Of a stretch of DNA of 64,000 nucleotides, positions 8,221 through 20,168 are shown in pieces. Position 1 is the stretch's first letter, and each line of letters opens with the position of its first letter. Position numbers and translations under genes: made by a program. Below the pieces are notes generated by a model. It saw nothing but the letters and a program-made list of their open reading frames with translations. It was not told where the DNA came from and ran no database searches. The stretch is from Janthinobacterium sp. GTDB lineage: Bacteria > Pseudomonadota > Gammaproteobacteria > Burkholderiales > Burkholderiaceae_D. Location of the stretch: positions 62,001-126,000 of the forward strand of contig PKWL01000095.1 of NCBI GenBank assembly GCA_003133225.1. The letters are read 5' to 3'.

Positions 8221-8238
8221 TCACTCCCATTCGATCGT
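8221..8238 (-). repeat. Putative att site within the guaA 3' end
   Basis: The last six codons of guaA (T-I-E-W-E-stop). They pair with the displaced copy at 2209-2226 and define the guaA-proximal edge of the island. guaA itself remains intact, as is usual for integration at a gene's 3' end. Confidence 0.6.
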
Positions 8239-9831
8239 CGCTGGCGGCTTGCCCGAGATGTCGTAGACAACGCGATTGATCCCGCGCACTTCGTTGATAA
8301 TGCGGTTCGATACCTTGCCTAGCAAGTCATGCGGCAAATGCGCCCAGTGCGCCGTCATGAAATCTTGCGTTTGCACGGCGCGCAGCGCCACGACATACTC
8401 GTAGGTCCGAGCGTCTCCCATCACGCCCACCGATTTGACCGGTAGAAACACGGCAAACGCCTGGCTGGTCGCGTCATACCAGTTTTTTGGAATCTGATCC
8501 GGATCGACGCCCTCGACCGGCACAAACTCGAACGGCGTATTGCGCAACTCTTCGATGAAAATGGCGTCGGCACGGCGGAGTAGATCAGCGAAGTCCTTCC
8601 TCACTTCGCCTAAAATTCGCACGCCGAGGCCCGGGCCAGGGAACGGGTGGCGATACACCATGTCATGCGGCAAACCGAGCGCGACACCCAACTTGCGCAC
8701 TTCATCTTTGAATAGTTCCCGCAGCGGTTCGAGCAGTTGCAAATTGAGTGTCTCGGGCAGGCCACCCACATTGTGGTGGCTCTTGATCGTTTGCCCCTTC
8801 TTGCCCTTGCCTGCGCTTTCAATCACGTCCGGATAAATCGTGCCCTGCGCCAAAAACTTGGCATTACTCAGTTTGCCAGCTTCGACCTGGAACACTTCGA
8901 CAAATTCGCGCCCGATGATCTTGCGTTTCGCTTCCGGATCGGAGACGCCGGCCAAATGGTCCATAAATTGCCGTTCGGCATCAATGCGCAGCACTTTGAC
9001 GCCCAAGTTCTTGGCAAACATGTCCATCACCATCTTGCCCTCATCGAGTCGCAGCAGCCCATGATCGACGAACACGCAGGTGAGCTGGTCGCCGATGGCG
9101 CGGTGAATCAGCGCCGCGGCCACGCTGGAATCGACGCCGCCCGACAAGCCGAGAATCACCTCGTCGCGGCCGACTTTTTCCCGGATCGTGGCGACCGCCT
9201 CCGCGATGTAATCAGGCATGTTCCAGTCCGATTTGCAACCGCAAATTTCATGCACGAAACGGCCCAGGATCGCCTTGCCTTGTAAAGTATGCGTCACTTC
9301 CGGGTGAAATTGGAGGGCGTAAAAGCGGCGCTCTTCGTCGGCCATCGCCGCGATAGGACAACTTGGCGTGGTGCCCATCAGCTTAAAGCCTTGCGGCATG
9401 GCGAGCACCTTGTCGCCGTGACTCATCCAGACCTTGATCATGCCGTGGCCTTCGTCCGTGACGAAGTCGTTGATGCCCTCGAGCAGCCGGGTGTGGCTGC
9501 GGGCGCGCACTTCCGCGTAGCCAAATTCGCGCACCAAGCCGTTTTCGACCTGGCCGCCCAATTGCGCGGCCATGGTCTGCATGCCGTAGCAAATGCCCAA
9601 CACTGGCACGCCCAGTTCAAACACGGCTTGCGGCGCGCGCGGCGAGTCGCCTTCCAGCGTCGAATTGTGGCTACCCGACAAAATGACGCCGGCAGCGCCG
9701 TAGTTGCGCACGAACTCGTCGCTGACGTCGTAAGGGAACACTTCGGAGAACACGCCAGCATCGCGCACACGGCGGGCAATCAATTGAGTAACTTGGGAGC
9801 CGAAATCGAGGATGAGAATCTTAGAATGCAT
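8221..9831 (-). CDS. guaA: GMP synthase (glutamine-hydrolysing)
   Basis: 536 residues. The class I glutamine amidotransferase domain carries the catalytic Cys in VLGICYGMQ and His/Glu in QFHPEVTH. The ATP-pyrophosphatase domain has the P-loop [11 protein letters not shown], followed by the dimerisation domain ending in PPATIEWE. It converts XMP to GMP, the last step of guanine nucleotide synthesis. ATG 9831 begins the conserved [12 protein letters not shown]. It lies 131 bp downstream of guaB in the same direction and probably shares its transcript. Confidence 0.97.
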   Translation of the reverse strand: MHSKILILDFGSQVTQLIARRVRDAGVFSEVFPYDVSDEFVRNYGAAGVILSGSHNSTLEGDSPRAPQAVFELGVPVLGICYGMQTMAAQLGGQVENGLVREFGYAEVRARSHTRLLEGINDFVTDEGHGMIKVWMSHGDKVLAMPQGFKLMGTTPSCPIAAMADEERRFYALQFHPEVTHTLQGKAILGRFVHEICGCKSDWNMPDYIAEAVATIREKVGRDEVILGLSGGVDSSVAAALIHRAIGDQLTCVFVDHGLLRLDEGKMVMDMFAKNLGVKVLRIDAERQFMDHLAGVSDPEAKRKIIGREFVEVFQVEAGKLSNAKFLAQGTIYPDVIESAGKGKKGQTIKSHHNVGGLPETLNLQLLEPLRELFKDEVRKLGVALGLPHDMVYRHPFPGPGLGVRILGEVRKDFADLLRRADAIFIEELRNTPFEFVPVEGVDPDQIPKNWYDATSQAFAVFLPVKSVGVMGDARTYEYVVALRAVQTQDFMTAHWAHLPHDLLGKVSNRIINEVRGINRVVYDISGKPPATIEWE

Positions 9832-9962
9832 GAGATGAGCGCTTTTTAATGAATGCGGTGTAGCCGAGCCCCCGCCGCACGGCGACGAATTCGTCACGGT
9901 GCGGCGCGCCGTCCGCAGCCAACGTATTGGCGCGGCAAACCGACCGGGCCGGGAAGCAGAAT

Positions 9963-11455
<1,493 letters not shown>

Positions 11456-11765
11456 CAGAAGTTCGCCCACGCCGTCCTCGCCTTACGGCAAAATCAGAAA
11501 AAAACGAGGCAACGCGCACTTTTTTTTGGGCGCGAACAGGGCCGGCTTTGTCGGTCACCGGATAGGCCTGCGCGCCGCGCAGCGTGGGCGGCGCGCAGCC
11601 CCGTTGCTGATGAACGCCGGCAAGATGCGCGCGCACGCACCGAGTATGCATTGCATATGATTCGTGGCAAAAGAAAGAGTGAAAATGGTTTCGAGTACAC
11701 TGCACGGAACGCCGCAAGCGGAACACTTATTCGGATGGCGCCGACGAAATAAAAAGGAAAAACGT

Positions 11766-12338
11766 ATGCCAGCAGAAGTTGAAGCTAAAGAAGCAACGAC
11801 GGCGCTAGCGGCGCCCGGGTCGAAAAAGATGAAGAAGCAACAGGGAAACCTAAAGATCAGGTTGCTCGCCGCTTTCGCAATGATGAGTATGGCGGTGCTG
11901 GCGCAAGCGCAATACGTCTGGCTCGACGAAAAAGGGGTGAAGACATTGTCGGATCGCCCGCCGCCGCCGACGGTGCCTGCCAGCCGGATATTGAAAGCGC
12001 CCGGCGCCACCAACCAGACCATGGCGAGCGAGCAGACGGGGGCGGGCGAGAGCACGGTTCCGGCCGCGAAAGCCGGGCTGAACACGGCCGAACGTAATAC
12101 GGCTTTTCTTAAGCGCCAAACGGAGGCAGCGGCTCGGGAGCAAAAGGGATTGGACGAGGCAAAGAGCAAGGCCGAGCATGCCGGCAATTGCGACGGTGCC
12201 CGCCAAAATCAGCGCCTGCTCAATTCTGGGCAACGGATCAGCACCGTCGACAAGAATGGCGAACGGACCTATATGAGCGACGAGGAGCGTACCCAACAGG
12301 TGAAACAGGCCCAGCGCGCACTGGCGGACTGCAGATAA
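11766..12338 (+). CDS. DUF4124-domain exported protein
   Basis: 190 residues. After a 21-residue leader there is a typical signal sequence (KKQQGNLKIRLLAAF, then MAVLAQA), followed by the short DUF4124 core QYVWLDEKGVKTLSDRPPP. The rest is low-complexity, Ala/Gln/Lys-rich and probably helical, with two cysteines near the end (CDGARQ, ADCR). ATG 11766 is preceded by AAGGA; ATG 11829, exactly at the signal peptide, is an alternative without a ribosome site. Function unknown; these are periplasmic proteins common in betaproteobacteria. Confidence 0.72.
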   Translation: MPAEVEAKEATTALAAPGSKKMKKQQGNLKIRLLAAFAMMSMAVLAQAQYVWLDEKGVKTLSDRPPPPTVPASRILKAPGATNQTMASEQTGAGESTVPAAKAGLNTAERNTAFLKRQTEAAAREQKGLDEAKSKAEHAGNCDGARQNQRLLNSGQRISTVDKNGERTYMSDEERTQQVKQAQRALADCR

Positions 12339-12443
12339 GGGCCTCGGGAGACCCCTCCCCCCTCTGCGCTCCAAGCCTGGCGAAGTGGGCCTGCCCACAC
12401 CGCCTTCGACGAACTACTAGCGTTGCTGTGCCAGCCCGCGCTC

Positions 12444-12728
12444 TTAGTGCGTCGTCCCGGCTCGCCGGCGCCGCGTTTCCTTTGGATCGGCCAGGAGAGG
12501 CCGGTATACTTCCACCCGGTCATGCTCGCGCAAGACCTTGTCCAGTGTTTTTTTCTTGCCATAAATACCCACTGAACTCGTGGCTAGCACAATGCCCTCC
12601 ACCTCCCGCAATAGCCCGCTTTGCTCGATGGCTTGCTGCACACTTGTACCGGCCACCACCTGCAGAACACGGAGCCATTCCAGTGTCGGGGTCGCATAAC
12701 ACACCTGCACCGTTATTTTCTCAACCAT
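12444..12728 (-). CDS. RnfH/RatB family ubiquitin-like protein
   Basis: 94 residues with the beta-grasp UPF0125 pattern: VEKITVQVCYATP, then GTSVQQAIEQSGLL, IVLATSSVGIYGKKK and DRVEVYRPLLADPKETRRRRA. The partner process is unclear. It overlaps the ratA stop by 8 bp, the conserved ratA-ratB arrangement, so it is translated as the second gene of the pair. ATG 12728 matches the conserved start. Confidence 0.88.
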   Translation of the reverse strand: MVEKITVQVCYATPTLEWLRVLQVVAGTSVQQAIEQSGLLREVEGIVLATSSVGIYGKKKTLDKVLREHDRVEVYRPLLADPKETRRRRAGTTH

Positions 12729-13152
12729 ACACGGTCTCGGCACGTTGGCAAAAAGAATCGACCATGCTGTTGGCGATCAGACCGAATACGGGCCCGATGA
12801 GTTGCTCGAGCAAGATGTTGGAAAACTCGTAACGCAGGTCAAGATCGATCTTGCACGCATCCACACGCAAGGGCTTGAAAGTCCAGAGCCCGTCCAAGCT
12901 TTTGAACGGACCATCCACCAGCGTCATCTTGATGACCGTCGGCGGCGTATTCTCGTTCGAAGTCGTGAAGCTTTGGCGCACGCCGTGGTACTGTATCGAC
13001 AAACTGGCGACCAGCTTATCGTCGGTGCGTTCATGCACCTCGACACCACCGCACCAAGGCAGAAATTGAGGATAGTCCTCGACGTTCGCCACCAAGGCGT
13101 ACATTTGCTGCGCGCTGTATCCCAGGAAAACTGATTTATGTACGATTGCCAT
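12721..13152 (-). CDS. ratA: RatA-type START/COQ10-like protein
   Basis: 143 residues of the polyketide cyclase/START fold: MAIVHKSVFLGYSAQQMYALV, VANVEDYPQFLPWCGG and WTFKPL...YEFSNILLEQLIGPVF. In E. coli RatA was described as a 70S-assembly-blocking toxin; other work links the family to ubiquinone binding. It is first in the ratA-rnfH pair and divergent from smpB, as in many proteobacteria. ATG 13152 begins the conserved part; the open frame extends further upstream without homology. Confidence 0.9.
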   Translation of the reverse strand: MAIVHKSVFLGYSAQQMYALVANVEDYPQFLPWCGGVEVHERTDDKLVASLSIQYHGVRQSFTTSNENTPPTVIKMTLVDGPFKSLDGLWTFKPLRVDACKIDLDLRYEFSNILLEQLIGPVFGLIANSMVDSFCQRAETVYG

Positions 13153-13251
13153 TAAAGAACCGTTTGTTATGATGTTGGATATTTCAACTGTTTGCGCCGC
13201 TCTTGCCGCGCATGACCGTAGTTTAACCGAACCACGCACATTTACCATCTC

Positions 13252-13701
13252 ATGACTATCGCCGACAATAAGAAAGCCTTCCATGACTACTTCATCGAGG
13301 ATCGCTATGAAGCGGGCATCGTCTTGGAAGGATGGGAAGTCAAAGCGATCCGCGACGCCCGCGTCCAGATCAAGGAAGCCTACGTGGTCGTACGTGGCGA
13401 TGAAATTTTTCTGTTCGGCGCCCATATCAGCGCGCTCCCCACAGCATCGACCCATATCCATCCGGAGGCGGTGCGCACGCGCAAGCTATTGTTGCACAAA
13501 GCGGAAATGAATAAGCTGATTGGCAAAGTCGAGCGCTCGGGCTATACCCTGGTGCCGCTCAACTTGCATTTTAAGGAAGGCCGCATCAAATGCGAAATCG
13601 GCCTGGCCAAGGGCAAAAAGCAACACGACAAGCGCGCCTCGGAGAAAGATCGCGACGGAGCCCGCGAAGTGCAGGCGGCCATGAAACAGAACCGGCGATA
13701 A
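13252..13701 (+). CDS. smpB: SsrA-binding protein
   Basis: 149 residues with the oligonucleotide-binding barrel ([36 protein letters not shown]) and the basic C-terminal tail ([16 protein letters not shown]...) that enters the decoding centre. With tmRNA it rescues stalled ribosomes. No ssrA gene was found in the window. Divergent from ratA with a 99-bp gap. Confidence 0.97.
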   Translation: MTIADNKKAFHDYFIEDRYEAGIVLEGWEVKAIRDARVQIKEAYVVVRGDEIFLFGAHISALPTASTHIHPEAVRTRKLLLHKAEMNKLIGKVERSGYTLVPLNLHFKEGRIKCEIGLAKGKKQHDKRASEKDRDGAREVQAAMKQNRR

Positions 13702-13936
13702 TACTGCTTCGAATCGACTCCGTTTTCGCCGGAGCGCCGCTCGCCCTTTCTATTCGCGATCGAATTGAAAGCTCGCGTTCGCCACCACCACTCAATTTGA
13801 AAACGATTGCGCACAACGCGGCCGCGCGCGGATCTTGCTTGGCGGCATATGCCCCCACCAAGCGTTAACTGCCGCTGCGCGGCATTTCACATACGCCCAT
13901 ACCAGCGGAGGCCGGCCACCATGCCAAGCGCTTTTC

Positions 13937-14245
13937 CTACACCTTCAGCAAATCCATCGATTTGCCTGCGCCGGTCCATTCCTTGACCCAGTTTGGCTGG
14001 CGACCACGGCCGGTCCATTGCTGACCAGGATTGGCGGGATTGCGAAAGCGTACGGGTACCGTGCCAGTCTTTGCACGGAGGCCGGTGCCGACCAATTCTT
14101 TAACCGAAACGCCAACGCTTTGGGCAATCGCAAGAATTTGCTCACGGGCTTTCGCCAAATCATCCTGTTCACGTTTTTTCATTTGTTTTTTGATGTCTTC
14201 TTGCAAGCTGCGCAATTCGGCGATCGATAAAGTAGACAGATCCAT
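13937..14245 (-). CDS. H-NS family nucleoid-associated protein
   Basis: 102 residues. The N-terminal helical oligomerisation region (STLSIAELRSLQEDIKKQMKKRE) is followed by the C-terminal DNA-binding motif NPGQQWTGRGRQPNWV. Proteins of this kind silence AT-rich, often foreign, DNA. ATG 14245 gives the conserved MDLSTLSI start; an upstream in-frame extension is AT-rich and unlikely to be translated. Its own upstream region is AT-rich, which could allow autoregulation. Confidence 0.9.
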   Translation of the reverse strand: MDLSTLSIAELRSLQEDIKKQMKKREQDDLAKAREQILAIAQSVGVSVKELVGTGLRAKTGTVPVRFRNPANPGQQWTGRGRQPNWVKEWTGAGKSMDLLKV

Positions 14246-15867
14246 GATAATTTTCCTATGACGTTTGGAGATTGAAAAATAAATTTTAACTAATTGTAAC
14301 GCTATTATCTTCATTTGTTTAATTATTTTTTGATGCAATCGTTGTTGCCAGCGATTTTTTGCCGCAAAACTGCAATAAAGAGTGGACGCCGAAACTCTTC
14401 ACGCCATTCCCGTTTGCGCGTTTCAAGGCCGCCGCGCCTGCGCTAATACCAGCGGCCCCGGCGCCGTGCCCGGCTGCGTTCATTAGCGCGCCATATGCCG
14501 CGGTTTCTAGCCGCAAACCCGGTCAAATGGTAACCATCTTCAATTTTTGATTTTCTTAATTGAAATAAAACGAAAGCCCTCTGTTTCACGCCCGTGTCGA
14601 ATACCGACCCTTGACTTCTGTCCGCTCCTTTGGCATTTCGCAATTGCCATCAGCGCCCGGCACCAAACTTTGCCGGCAATTTCAAACAAATGGCTTCCCT
14701 CTCCTTAGCGGTGAGGGGCACCAGTAAATTCACGTCCAACGCCATCGAAAGGCCTGCGCCTGTTCGATGCCTGCGGTGGCGACCGCTCAGGGCGCATCCA
14801 TGGCGACAGCTCCTGCGCAGTATTTGGAGTAATGGTTGGGGGCAGCGCGCAGCGTAGGCTTGGCTTTTGGCGCCGCCCCTAATGGGCAAGCCAAACCATT
14901 TATTTACTTTGGGGACAGGCGGCAAGAGACGACTGCGCCAGCGCCGCTTGCCCCGCCCTCTTCGCGCTGCCACGGCCCTTGAGCGGAAAATAGCCGCAGG
15001 CCCATGTGATAGACCGCGGCTGGGACGCGCGGCACCGCCATCGAACTCGACTTGAAAGACGGCGCCGTCCGGCAAAAACGTGGAAAGTCGCATACCTTGC
15101 CGGTGCCGCCCCGCTAGGCCGTTTCCTATTGGTCCCGGCCGATTATTCGAATTGGCAAAGCGCATTGCGGCGCTGCTTTTTTAGGCTTGTCACGATCGGT
15201 GCCGATCAGCGACAGCGCCATTCGTTTTATTCGCCCTGCCTGGTACCGGACCACTTCGGGGGAAGCGGACTGCGGCTAATTGGGCGCAAATTCACGCGCA
15301 TTTCCAAAAGCGCAGAGCATCGTCCGCGAAAACAACTAGGGCTAAGCACATAATCGGATGGCGCGTCACCGCCACGCCACTCCCGATTCGGTTGCTGCGG
15401 CCCACGAACGACTCCATCGGCCCGAGCCCCAACCTGCTTGCCGGAAACAGGCAACGGGCCAAACCAGATTTGCCATATCAACGCGATCTGCAGGAGGGAG
15501 AAAGAGCCCGTGTAAAATACCATTAGTCAAATTAAAAATTCGACTTCCAGAACTGGAATTACGAGCTCAACTAATTACTGGTACACGCGGCTCCCGTGGC
15601 GGGTTTGACGGAGGCGATGGCAAACACGGCTAATACGCGAAGTAAACCAGCGCGAATCGGTTGCCGCCCTCGTTGCATTCCTGGAACATTTCCGACGCCT
15701 ATTTCGCCCGCCATTCGTATTAACCCGGGGCCCGATGCAAGCTGCGAGAATTTGACCGAACGAAACGCCCATGATTTTCGAAACACGGTAGCGCCCATGC
15801 CAAAACGGGGCCCGCCCCATTGCCATTGTTTGACAGGGGCGGCCCCTCTCAAAGCTCGAGAGTGCGG
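14246..15867. other. 1.6-kb region with no recognisable gene
   Basis: Open frames exist on both strands because of high GC, but none gives a protein with domain-like features. A minus-strand frame at 14650-15165 ends in a more protein-like stretch (LVPLTAKEREAICLKLP) without a match I recognise. No RNA gene was identified. It may be a decayed gene region. Confidence 0.5.
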
Positions 15868-16794
15868 CTAATTGTGTTTTTGTGACTTGACGACTTGTAG
15901 GGCAGTTGCAATGAGTCCGCTGATGTCGTTCATATTGGCGGGGATAATAATTGAATTATTGGTTTTTGCCAGCTGGCCGAACGCATTCACATATTGCTCG
16001 GCCACTTTCAGGTTGACCGCGTCGGCGCCGCCCGGTTCGCGGATGGCGGCACCCACTTGGCGCAAGGCTTCGGCACTGGCCTCCGCTAGCGCCACAATGG
16101 CCGTGGCCTGTCCCTGGGCACGGTTGATTGATGCCTGCTTTTCCCCTTCGGAGCGGGCGATCGAGGCCTCGCGTTCGCCGGCGGCAATATTAATCTGTTC
16201 CTGTTTTCGGCCTTCCGATGCGGCGATTAGCGCTCGCTTTTCGCGCTCCGCGGTAATTTGCGCCTGCATGGCATGTAGAATTTCTTTGGGTGGAGTAATG
16301 TCTTTGATCTCGTACCTTAGCACCTTGACCCCCCAGTTCGCCGCAGATTCGTCGATGGCGTTCACGATCGCCGTATTGATGTGGTCTCGCTGTTCAAACG
16401 TTTTATCAAGTTCCATCTTGCCAATCACCGAACGCAGCGTGGTCTGCGCTAATTGGCTGATCGCGGCAATATAATTGGACGAACCGTATGACGCACGCAT
16501 GGCATCCGTCACCTGAAAATACAAGATGCCATCCACCTGCAATTGGGTATTGTCTTGCGTAATGCAGATCTGGGGCGGCACATCAAGCGGAATTTCCTTG
16601 AGAATATGCTTATACGCGACACGATCGACGAACGGTATCACGATGTTCAAGCCAGGCCCGAGCGTGCTGTGATATTTTCCCAGTCGCTCCACGACCCAGG
16701 CATGCTGTTGGGGTACGACGTTGATCGTCTTAAAGACAAAGACGATGGCGCAGATAAAGAGAACCAAGGTAAAGGTGCTAAAACCGATTTCCAT
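15868..16794 (-). CDS. qmcA: SPFH/stomatin-family membrane protein (paraslipin, QmcA-like)
   Basis: 308 residues. An N-terminal membrane segment (FTLVLFICAIVFVFKTI) is followed by a band-7/SPFH domain (VPQQHAWVVERLGKY...VIPFVDRVAYKH) and an Ala/Glu-rich coiled coil (AEREKRALIAASEGRKQEQINIAA). Such proteins form membrane-attached oligomeric rings and scaffold membrane quality control. The NfeD-like gene lies upstream in the same direction, the classic stomatin-NfeD pairing. Confidence 0.9.
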   Translation of the reverse strand: MEIGFSTFTLVLFICAIVFVFKTINVVPQQHAWVVERLGKYHSTLGPGLNIVIPFVDRVAYKHILKEIPLDVPPQICITQDNTQLQVDGILYFQVTDAMRASYGSSNYIAAISQLAQTTLRSVIGKMELDKTFEQRDHINTAIVNAIDESAANWGVKVLRYEIKDITPPKEILHAMQAQITAEREKRALIAASEGRKQEQINIAAGEREASIARSEGEKQASINRAQGQATAIVALAEASAEALRQVGAAIREPGGADAVNLKVAEQYVNAFGQLAKTNNSIIIPANMNDISGLIATALQVVKSQKHN

Positions 16795-16989
16795 CGCGAT
16801 CCTTTCAATGACGAGATTATTCGAGCTGAATCAACAACCTGGTGGCCGCCTGCGGCAGCGCCCGATGCTAGAGCGCAGCGGCGCCCACAGTGCGACTCGG
16901 AGGCGCCCTTCGCCACCGTCCGCCGGCCATCCGGGCACGACGTTGAGCCTACAGGCTCATGCATCTGGCCGCAAGCTCAAGCGAGCTCC

Positions 16990-17418
16990 TCAGTCTGCAT
17001 TGGCGGTGACGATGAGGCGGCTGCCGCGTATTTCGCAAATGGTAAAAGTACCCGCCACCGCTGCGTTTCCCGGCGCTAGTTCCACGTCCCACATGGCGCC
17101 GCGATACATCACGCGCGCCGTGCCCTCATGCCAGAATTCGACGGCGACGGTCTGGCCAATGTCCAGGTTCACGTTCGGATCGCGCGCGGCGTCGGTCCTG
17201 CTCACTTTACCGTAGCGGCTGCGCCGCAGCAGCAGCGTGGCGAGCACACCGACGATGGCGGCGATCGCGCTTTGCAGCGGCGGCGTGGCGCCGGCCAGCG
17301 CCGCCACGCCGCCGCTGGCGATACCGATGGCGACCATCAGCAGGTAAAAGGTGCCGCTCAACAGTTCGAGAATGACCACCAAGCCTGCCGTCAGAAACCA
17401 GCTCATCCAGTCGACCAT
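16990..17418 (-). CDS. NfeD/YbbJ-like membrane protein
   Basis: 142 residues. Two or three hydrophobic segments (WFLTAGLVVILELLSGTFYLL; VAIGIASGGVAALAG; AIAAIVGVLATLLL) precede a C-terminal OB-fold (NVNLDIGQTVAVEFW...RGAMWDVEL). The short NfeD class lacks the ClpP-like protease domain and partners with stomatin-type proteins, here the downstream gene 195 bp away. ATG 17418 gives the conserved MVDWMSWFLTAG start. Confidence 0.87.
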   Translation of the reverse strand: MVDWMSWFLTAGLVVILELLSGTFYLLMVAIGIASGGVAALAGATPPLQSAIAAIVGVLATLLLRRSRYGKVSRTDAARDPNVNLDIGQTVAVEFWHEGTARVMYRGAMWDVELAPGNAAVAGTFTICEIRGSRLIVTANAD

Positions 17419-17437
17419 GTTGTATCCTTGCGCATTT

Positions 17438-17472
17438 AAAAAAACCCTCGCACCCGTGAAGGGCAACGAGGG
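17438..17472 (-). terminator. Intrinsic terminator after ppsA
   Basis: CCCTCG at 17445-17450 pairs with CGAGGG at 17467-17472, extended by CCC/GGG inside, followed on the minus strand by seven T. It lies about 110 bp past the ppsA stop and just before nfeD. A shorter T-run on the other side may make it bidirectional. Confidence 0.75.
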
Positions 17473-17580
17473 ATTTTTAGCGTGACGAAATAAAATATTG
17501 ATGGCCCAAAATACGGGCGACTAGCCCGGCGCTGGCGCCAGGCAGTCCCGATCCGCTTTTGCCATCAAATTTTCCGTACT

Positions 17581-20016
17581 TTACTGCAAAGCAGCTAGTT
17601 TTTGCCACGTGTCGATCACGGAATCCGGGTTCAGCGACATCGATTCAATGCCTTCCTTCATCAGCCAGACCGCGAAGTCCGGATGATCCGATGGTCCCTG
17701 ACCACAAATGCCGATGTACTTGCCGCGCGCAAGGCAAGCCTTGATCGCCATCGACAACAAGGCAAGCACGGCCGGATCGCGCTCGTCAAAATCGGCCGCC
17801 AGCAATGGCATGCCGGAGTCGCGGTCGAGGCCCAGCGTCAGCTGAGTCAAGTCGTTGGAACCGATCGAGAAGCCGTCGAAATGATCGAGGAAGCGGTCAG
17901 CTAGGATCGCGTTGGACGGCACTTCGCACATCATGATCAAGCGCAAGCCGTTCTCACCGCGCGTCAAGCCGTTTTTGGACAGCAGGCTGATCACTTTTTC
18001 GGCTTGGCCCAGGGTACGCACGAAGGGCACCATGATCTCGACGTTGGTCAAGCCCATGTCATTGCGCACCCGCTTCATCGCCTGACACTCCATTTCGAAG
18101 GACTCGGCAAAGCCGGCCGCCAGGTAACGGGCCGCGCCACGAAAGCCCAGCATCGGATTTTCCTCGTCCGGCTCATAGCGCGAACCGCCGATCAGCTTTT
18201 TGTACTCGTTGGACTTGAAATCCGAGAGCCGCACGATCACGGTCTTTGGCCAAAACGCGGCGGCGATCGTGGCGATTCCTTCGGCCAGCTTGTCGACATA
18301 GAACGCGCGCGGCGAAGCATGCCCGCGGGCCACCGATTCCACCGCCTTTTTCAGGTCAGCGTCAATGTTCGGATACTCGAGAATGGCTTTCGGATGCACG
18401 CCGATGTTGTTGTTGATGATAAATTCGAGGCGCGCTAGGCCAACACCGGCATTCGGGACCGACTGGAAATCGAAGGCCATTTGAGGATTGCCCACGTTAA
18501 GCATGATCTTGGTTGCCAAAGGCGGCAATTCACCGCGCGCCACTTCCGACACTTCCGTTTCCAATAGACCATCGTAGATTTTGCCTTCATCGCCTTCCGC
18601 GCATGAAACCGTGACGAAGGTTCCATCCTTTAGCAGATCGGTCGCGTTGCCGCAGCCAACGACTGCCGGCACGCCCAACTCACGCGCGATGATTGCCGCA
18701 TGGCAGGTACGGCCGCCGCGATTGGTGACGATCGCCGCCGCACGCTTCATGACCGGCTCCCAGTTCGGGTCGGTCATGTCGGCCACCAGCACGTCGCCCG
18801 GCTGGACCCGTTCCATTTCGGCTGCGTCGTGGATCACGCGCACCGGACCGGCGCCAATCTTCTGGCCGATGGCGCGCCCCGAAACGAGCACGGTACTGCT
18901 GCCTTTTAGCTTAAAGCGCTGCTGTGCATCCGTCGATTTTTGCTGCGATTTAACCGTTTCCGGACGCGCCTGCAGAATGTAGAGCTTGCCATCGCGGCCG
19001 TCCTTGCCCCATTCGATGTCCATCGCACGGCCGTAATGACGCTCGATGATGACCGCGTATTTCGCCAGTTCCACCACGTCGGCATCGCTTAGCGAATAAC
19101 GGTTACGCATTTCAATGGGCACGTCGACGGTCTTGACGGAGCGGCCAGGGACGGCCTCGTCGGTGAATTCCATCTTGATCAGCTTGGAACCAATATTGCG
19201 CCGGATGACGGGCGATTTGCCCAATTCCAGCATCGGCTTGTGGACGTAGAACTCGTCTGGATTGACCGCACCCTGGACCACCGTCTCGCCGAGGCCATAG
19301 CTGGACGTGACGAACACCACATCCTTAAAGCCAGACTCGGTATCGATCGTAAACATCACGCCGGCCGCGCCCAGGTCCGAGCGCACCATGCGTTGCACGC
19401 CGGCCGATAGCGCCACTTCCGCGTGCGTGAAGCCCTTGTGCACCCGGTATGAGATGGCGCGGTCGTTGTAGAGCGACGCGAAGACTTGCTTCATCGCGTC
19501 GAGGATGTTGTCAATGCCGACCACATTTAGGAAGGTTTCCTGTTGGCCTGCAAAAGACGCATCCGGCAAGTCTTCCGCCGTCGCCGAGGAGCGCACGGCG
19601 AACGACATGGCCGTCGACGAATCGGCCACCAATCGTTGGTAAAATTCGTCAATTTCGGCGGCCAGACGCGGCTGAAACGGGGTCTCGACGATCCATTGCC
19701 GGATCTGGGCGCCCGCTTGCGCCAGCGAGCGCACGTCATCGATGTTCAAACCGAGCAAACGCTCGGCGATGCGGCGGTCGAGCGGTAGGCCGCCGTTGGC
19801 GCTATAGGTCAGAAAGTCGCGGAACGCTTGCGCCGTGGTGGCAAATCCGCCCGGTACCCGCACGCCGGCGCCCGCAAGTTGGCTGATCATTTCACCGAGT
19901 GAGGCATTTTTGCCGCCGACGGAGTCGACATCGGTCATGCGCAAATTTTCGAACGAAGCGACGTATACGGCCTCGTTGTCTTGCTCTTGCAATACTACAT
20001 TGGACAAGCTGGTCAT
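17581..20016 (-). CDS. ppsA: Phosphoenolpyruvate synthase (pyruvate, water dikinase)
   Basis: 811 residues. The N-terminal ATP-grasp domain ([38 protein letters not shown]) is followed by the phospho-histidine domain with [15 protein letters not shown], then the PEP/pyruvate barrel ending in [18 protein letters not shown]. It converts pyruvate and ATP to PEP, AMP and phosphate for gluconeogenesis. ATG 20016 is the conserved start. It is divergent from ppsR, whose product controls it by reversible phosphorylation. Confidence 0.96.
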   Translation of the reverse strand: MTSLSNVVLQEQDNEAVYVASFENLRMTDVDSVGGKNASLGEMISQLAGAGVRVPGGFATTAQAFRDFLTYSANGGLPLDRRIAERLLGLNIDDVRSLAQAGAQIRQWIVETPFQPRLAAEIDEFYQRLVADSSTAMSFAVRSSATAEDLPDASFAGQQETFLNVVGIDNILDAMKQVFASLYNDRAISYRVHKGFTHAEVALSAGVQRMVRSDLGAAGVMFTIDTESGFKDVVFVTSSYGLGETVVQGAVNPDEFYVHKPMLELGKSPVIRRNIGSKLIKMEFTDEAVPGRSVKTVDVPIEMRNRYSLSDADVVELAKYAVIIERHYGRAMDIEWGKDGRDGKLYILQARPETVKSQQKSTDAQQRFKLKGSSTVLVSGRAIGQKIGAGPVRVIHDAAEMERVQPGDVLVADMTDPNWEPVMKRAAAIVTNRGGRTCHAAIIARELGVPAVVGCGNATDLLKDGTFVTVSCAEGDEGKIYDGLLETEVSEVARGELPPLATKIMLNVGNPQMAFDFQSVPNAGVGLARLEFIINNNIGVHPKAILEYPNIDADLKKAVESVARGHASPRAFYVDKLAEGIATIAAAFWPKTVIVRLSDFKSNEYKKLIGGSRYEPDEENPMLGFRGAARYLAAGFAESFEMECQAMKRVRNDMGLTNVEIMVPFVRTLGQAEKVISLLSKNGLTRGENGLRLIMMCEVPSNAILADRFLDHFDGFSIGSNDLTQLTLGLDRDSGMPLLAADFDERDPAVLALLSMAIKACLARGKYIGICGQGPSDHPDFAVWLMKEGIESMSLNPDSVIDTWQKLAALQ

Positions 20017-20168
20017 AATGACACCCTTAATGATGATGGAAATCTGGCTCGATGCTAGGGACGGTTTTCTTGTTTTTCTTGGCGCCGTGCAGCACAATAA
20101 TACGTTGCCCATCATTTTACAGCCCTGTTAGACGAATTGACAGCTCACAATCTTGACATGAAGACTTT

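Noticed and set aside
13702-13936. Possible tmRNA (ssrA) next to smpB
   Set aside because: No tRNA-like ends, no CCA-proximal T-arm sequence and no tag-peptide frame were found.
14650-15165. A 171-codon minus-strand frame in the gene desert
   Set aside because: Arg/Gly/Pro-rich translation typical of GC-rich shadow frames; only a short stretch looks protein-like and no family is recognised.
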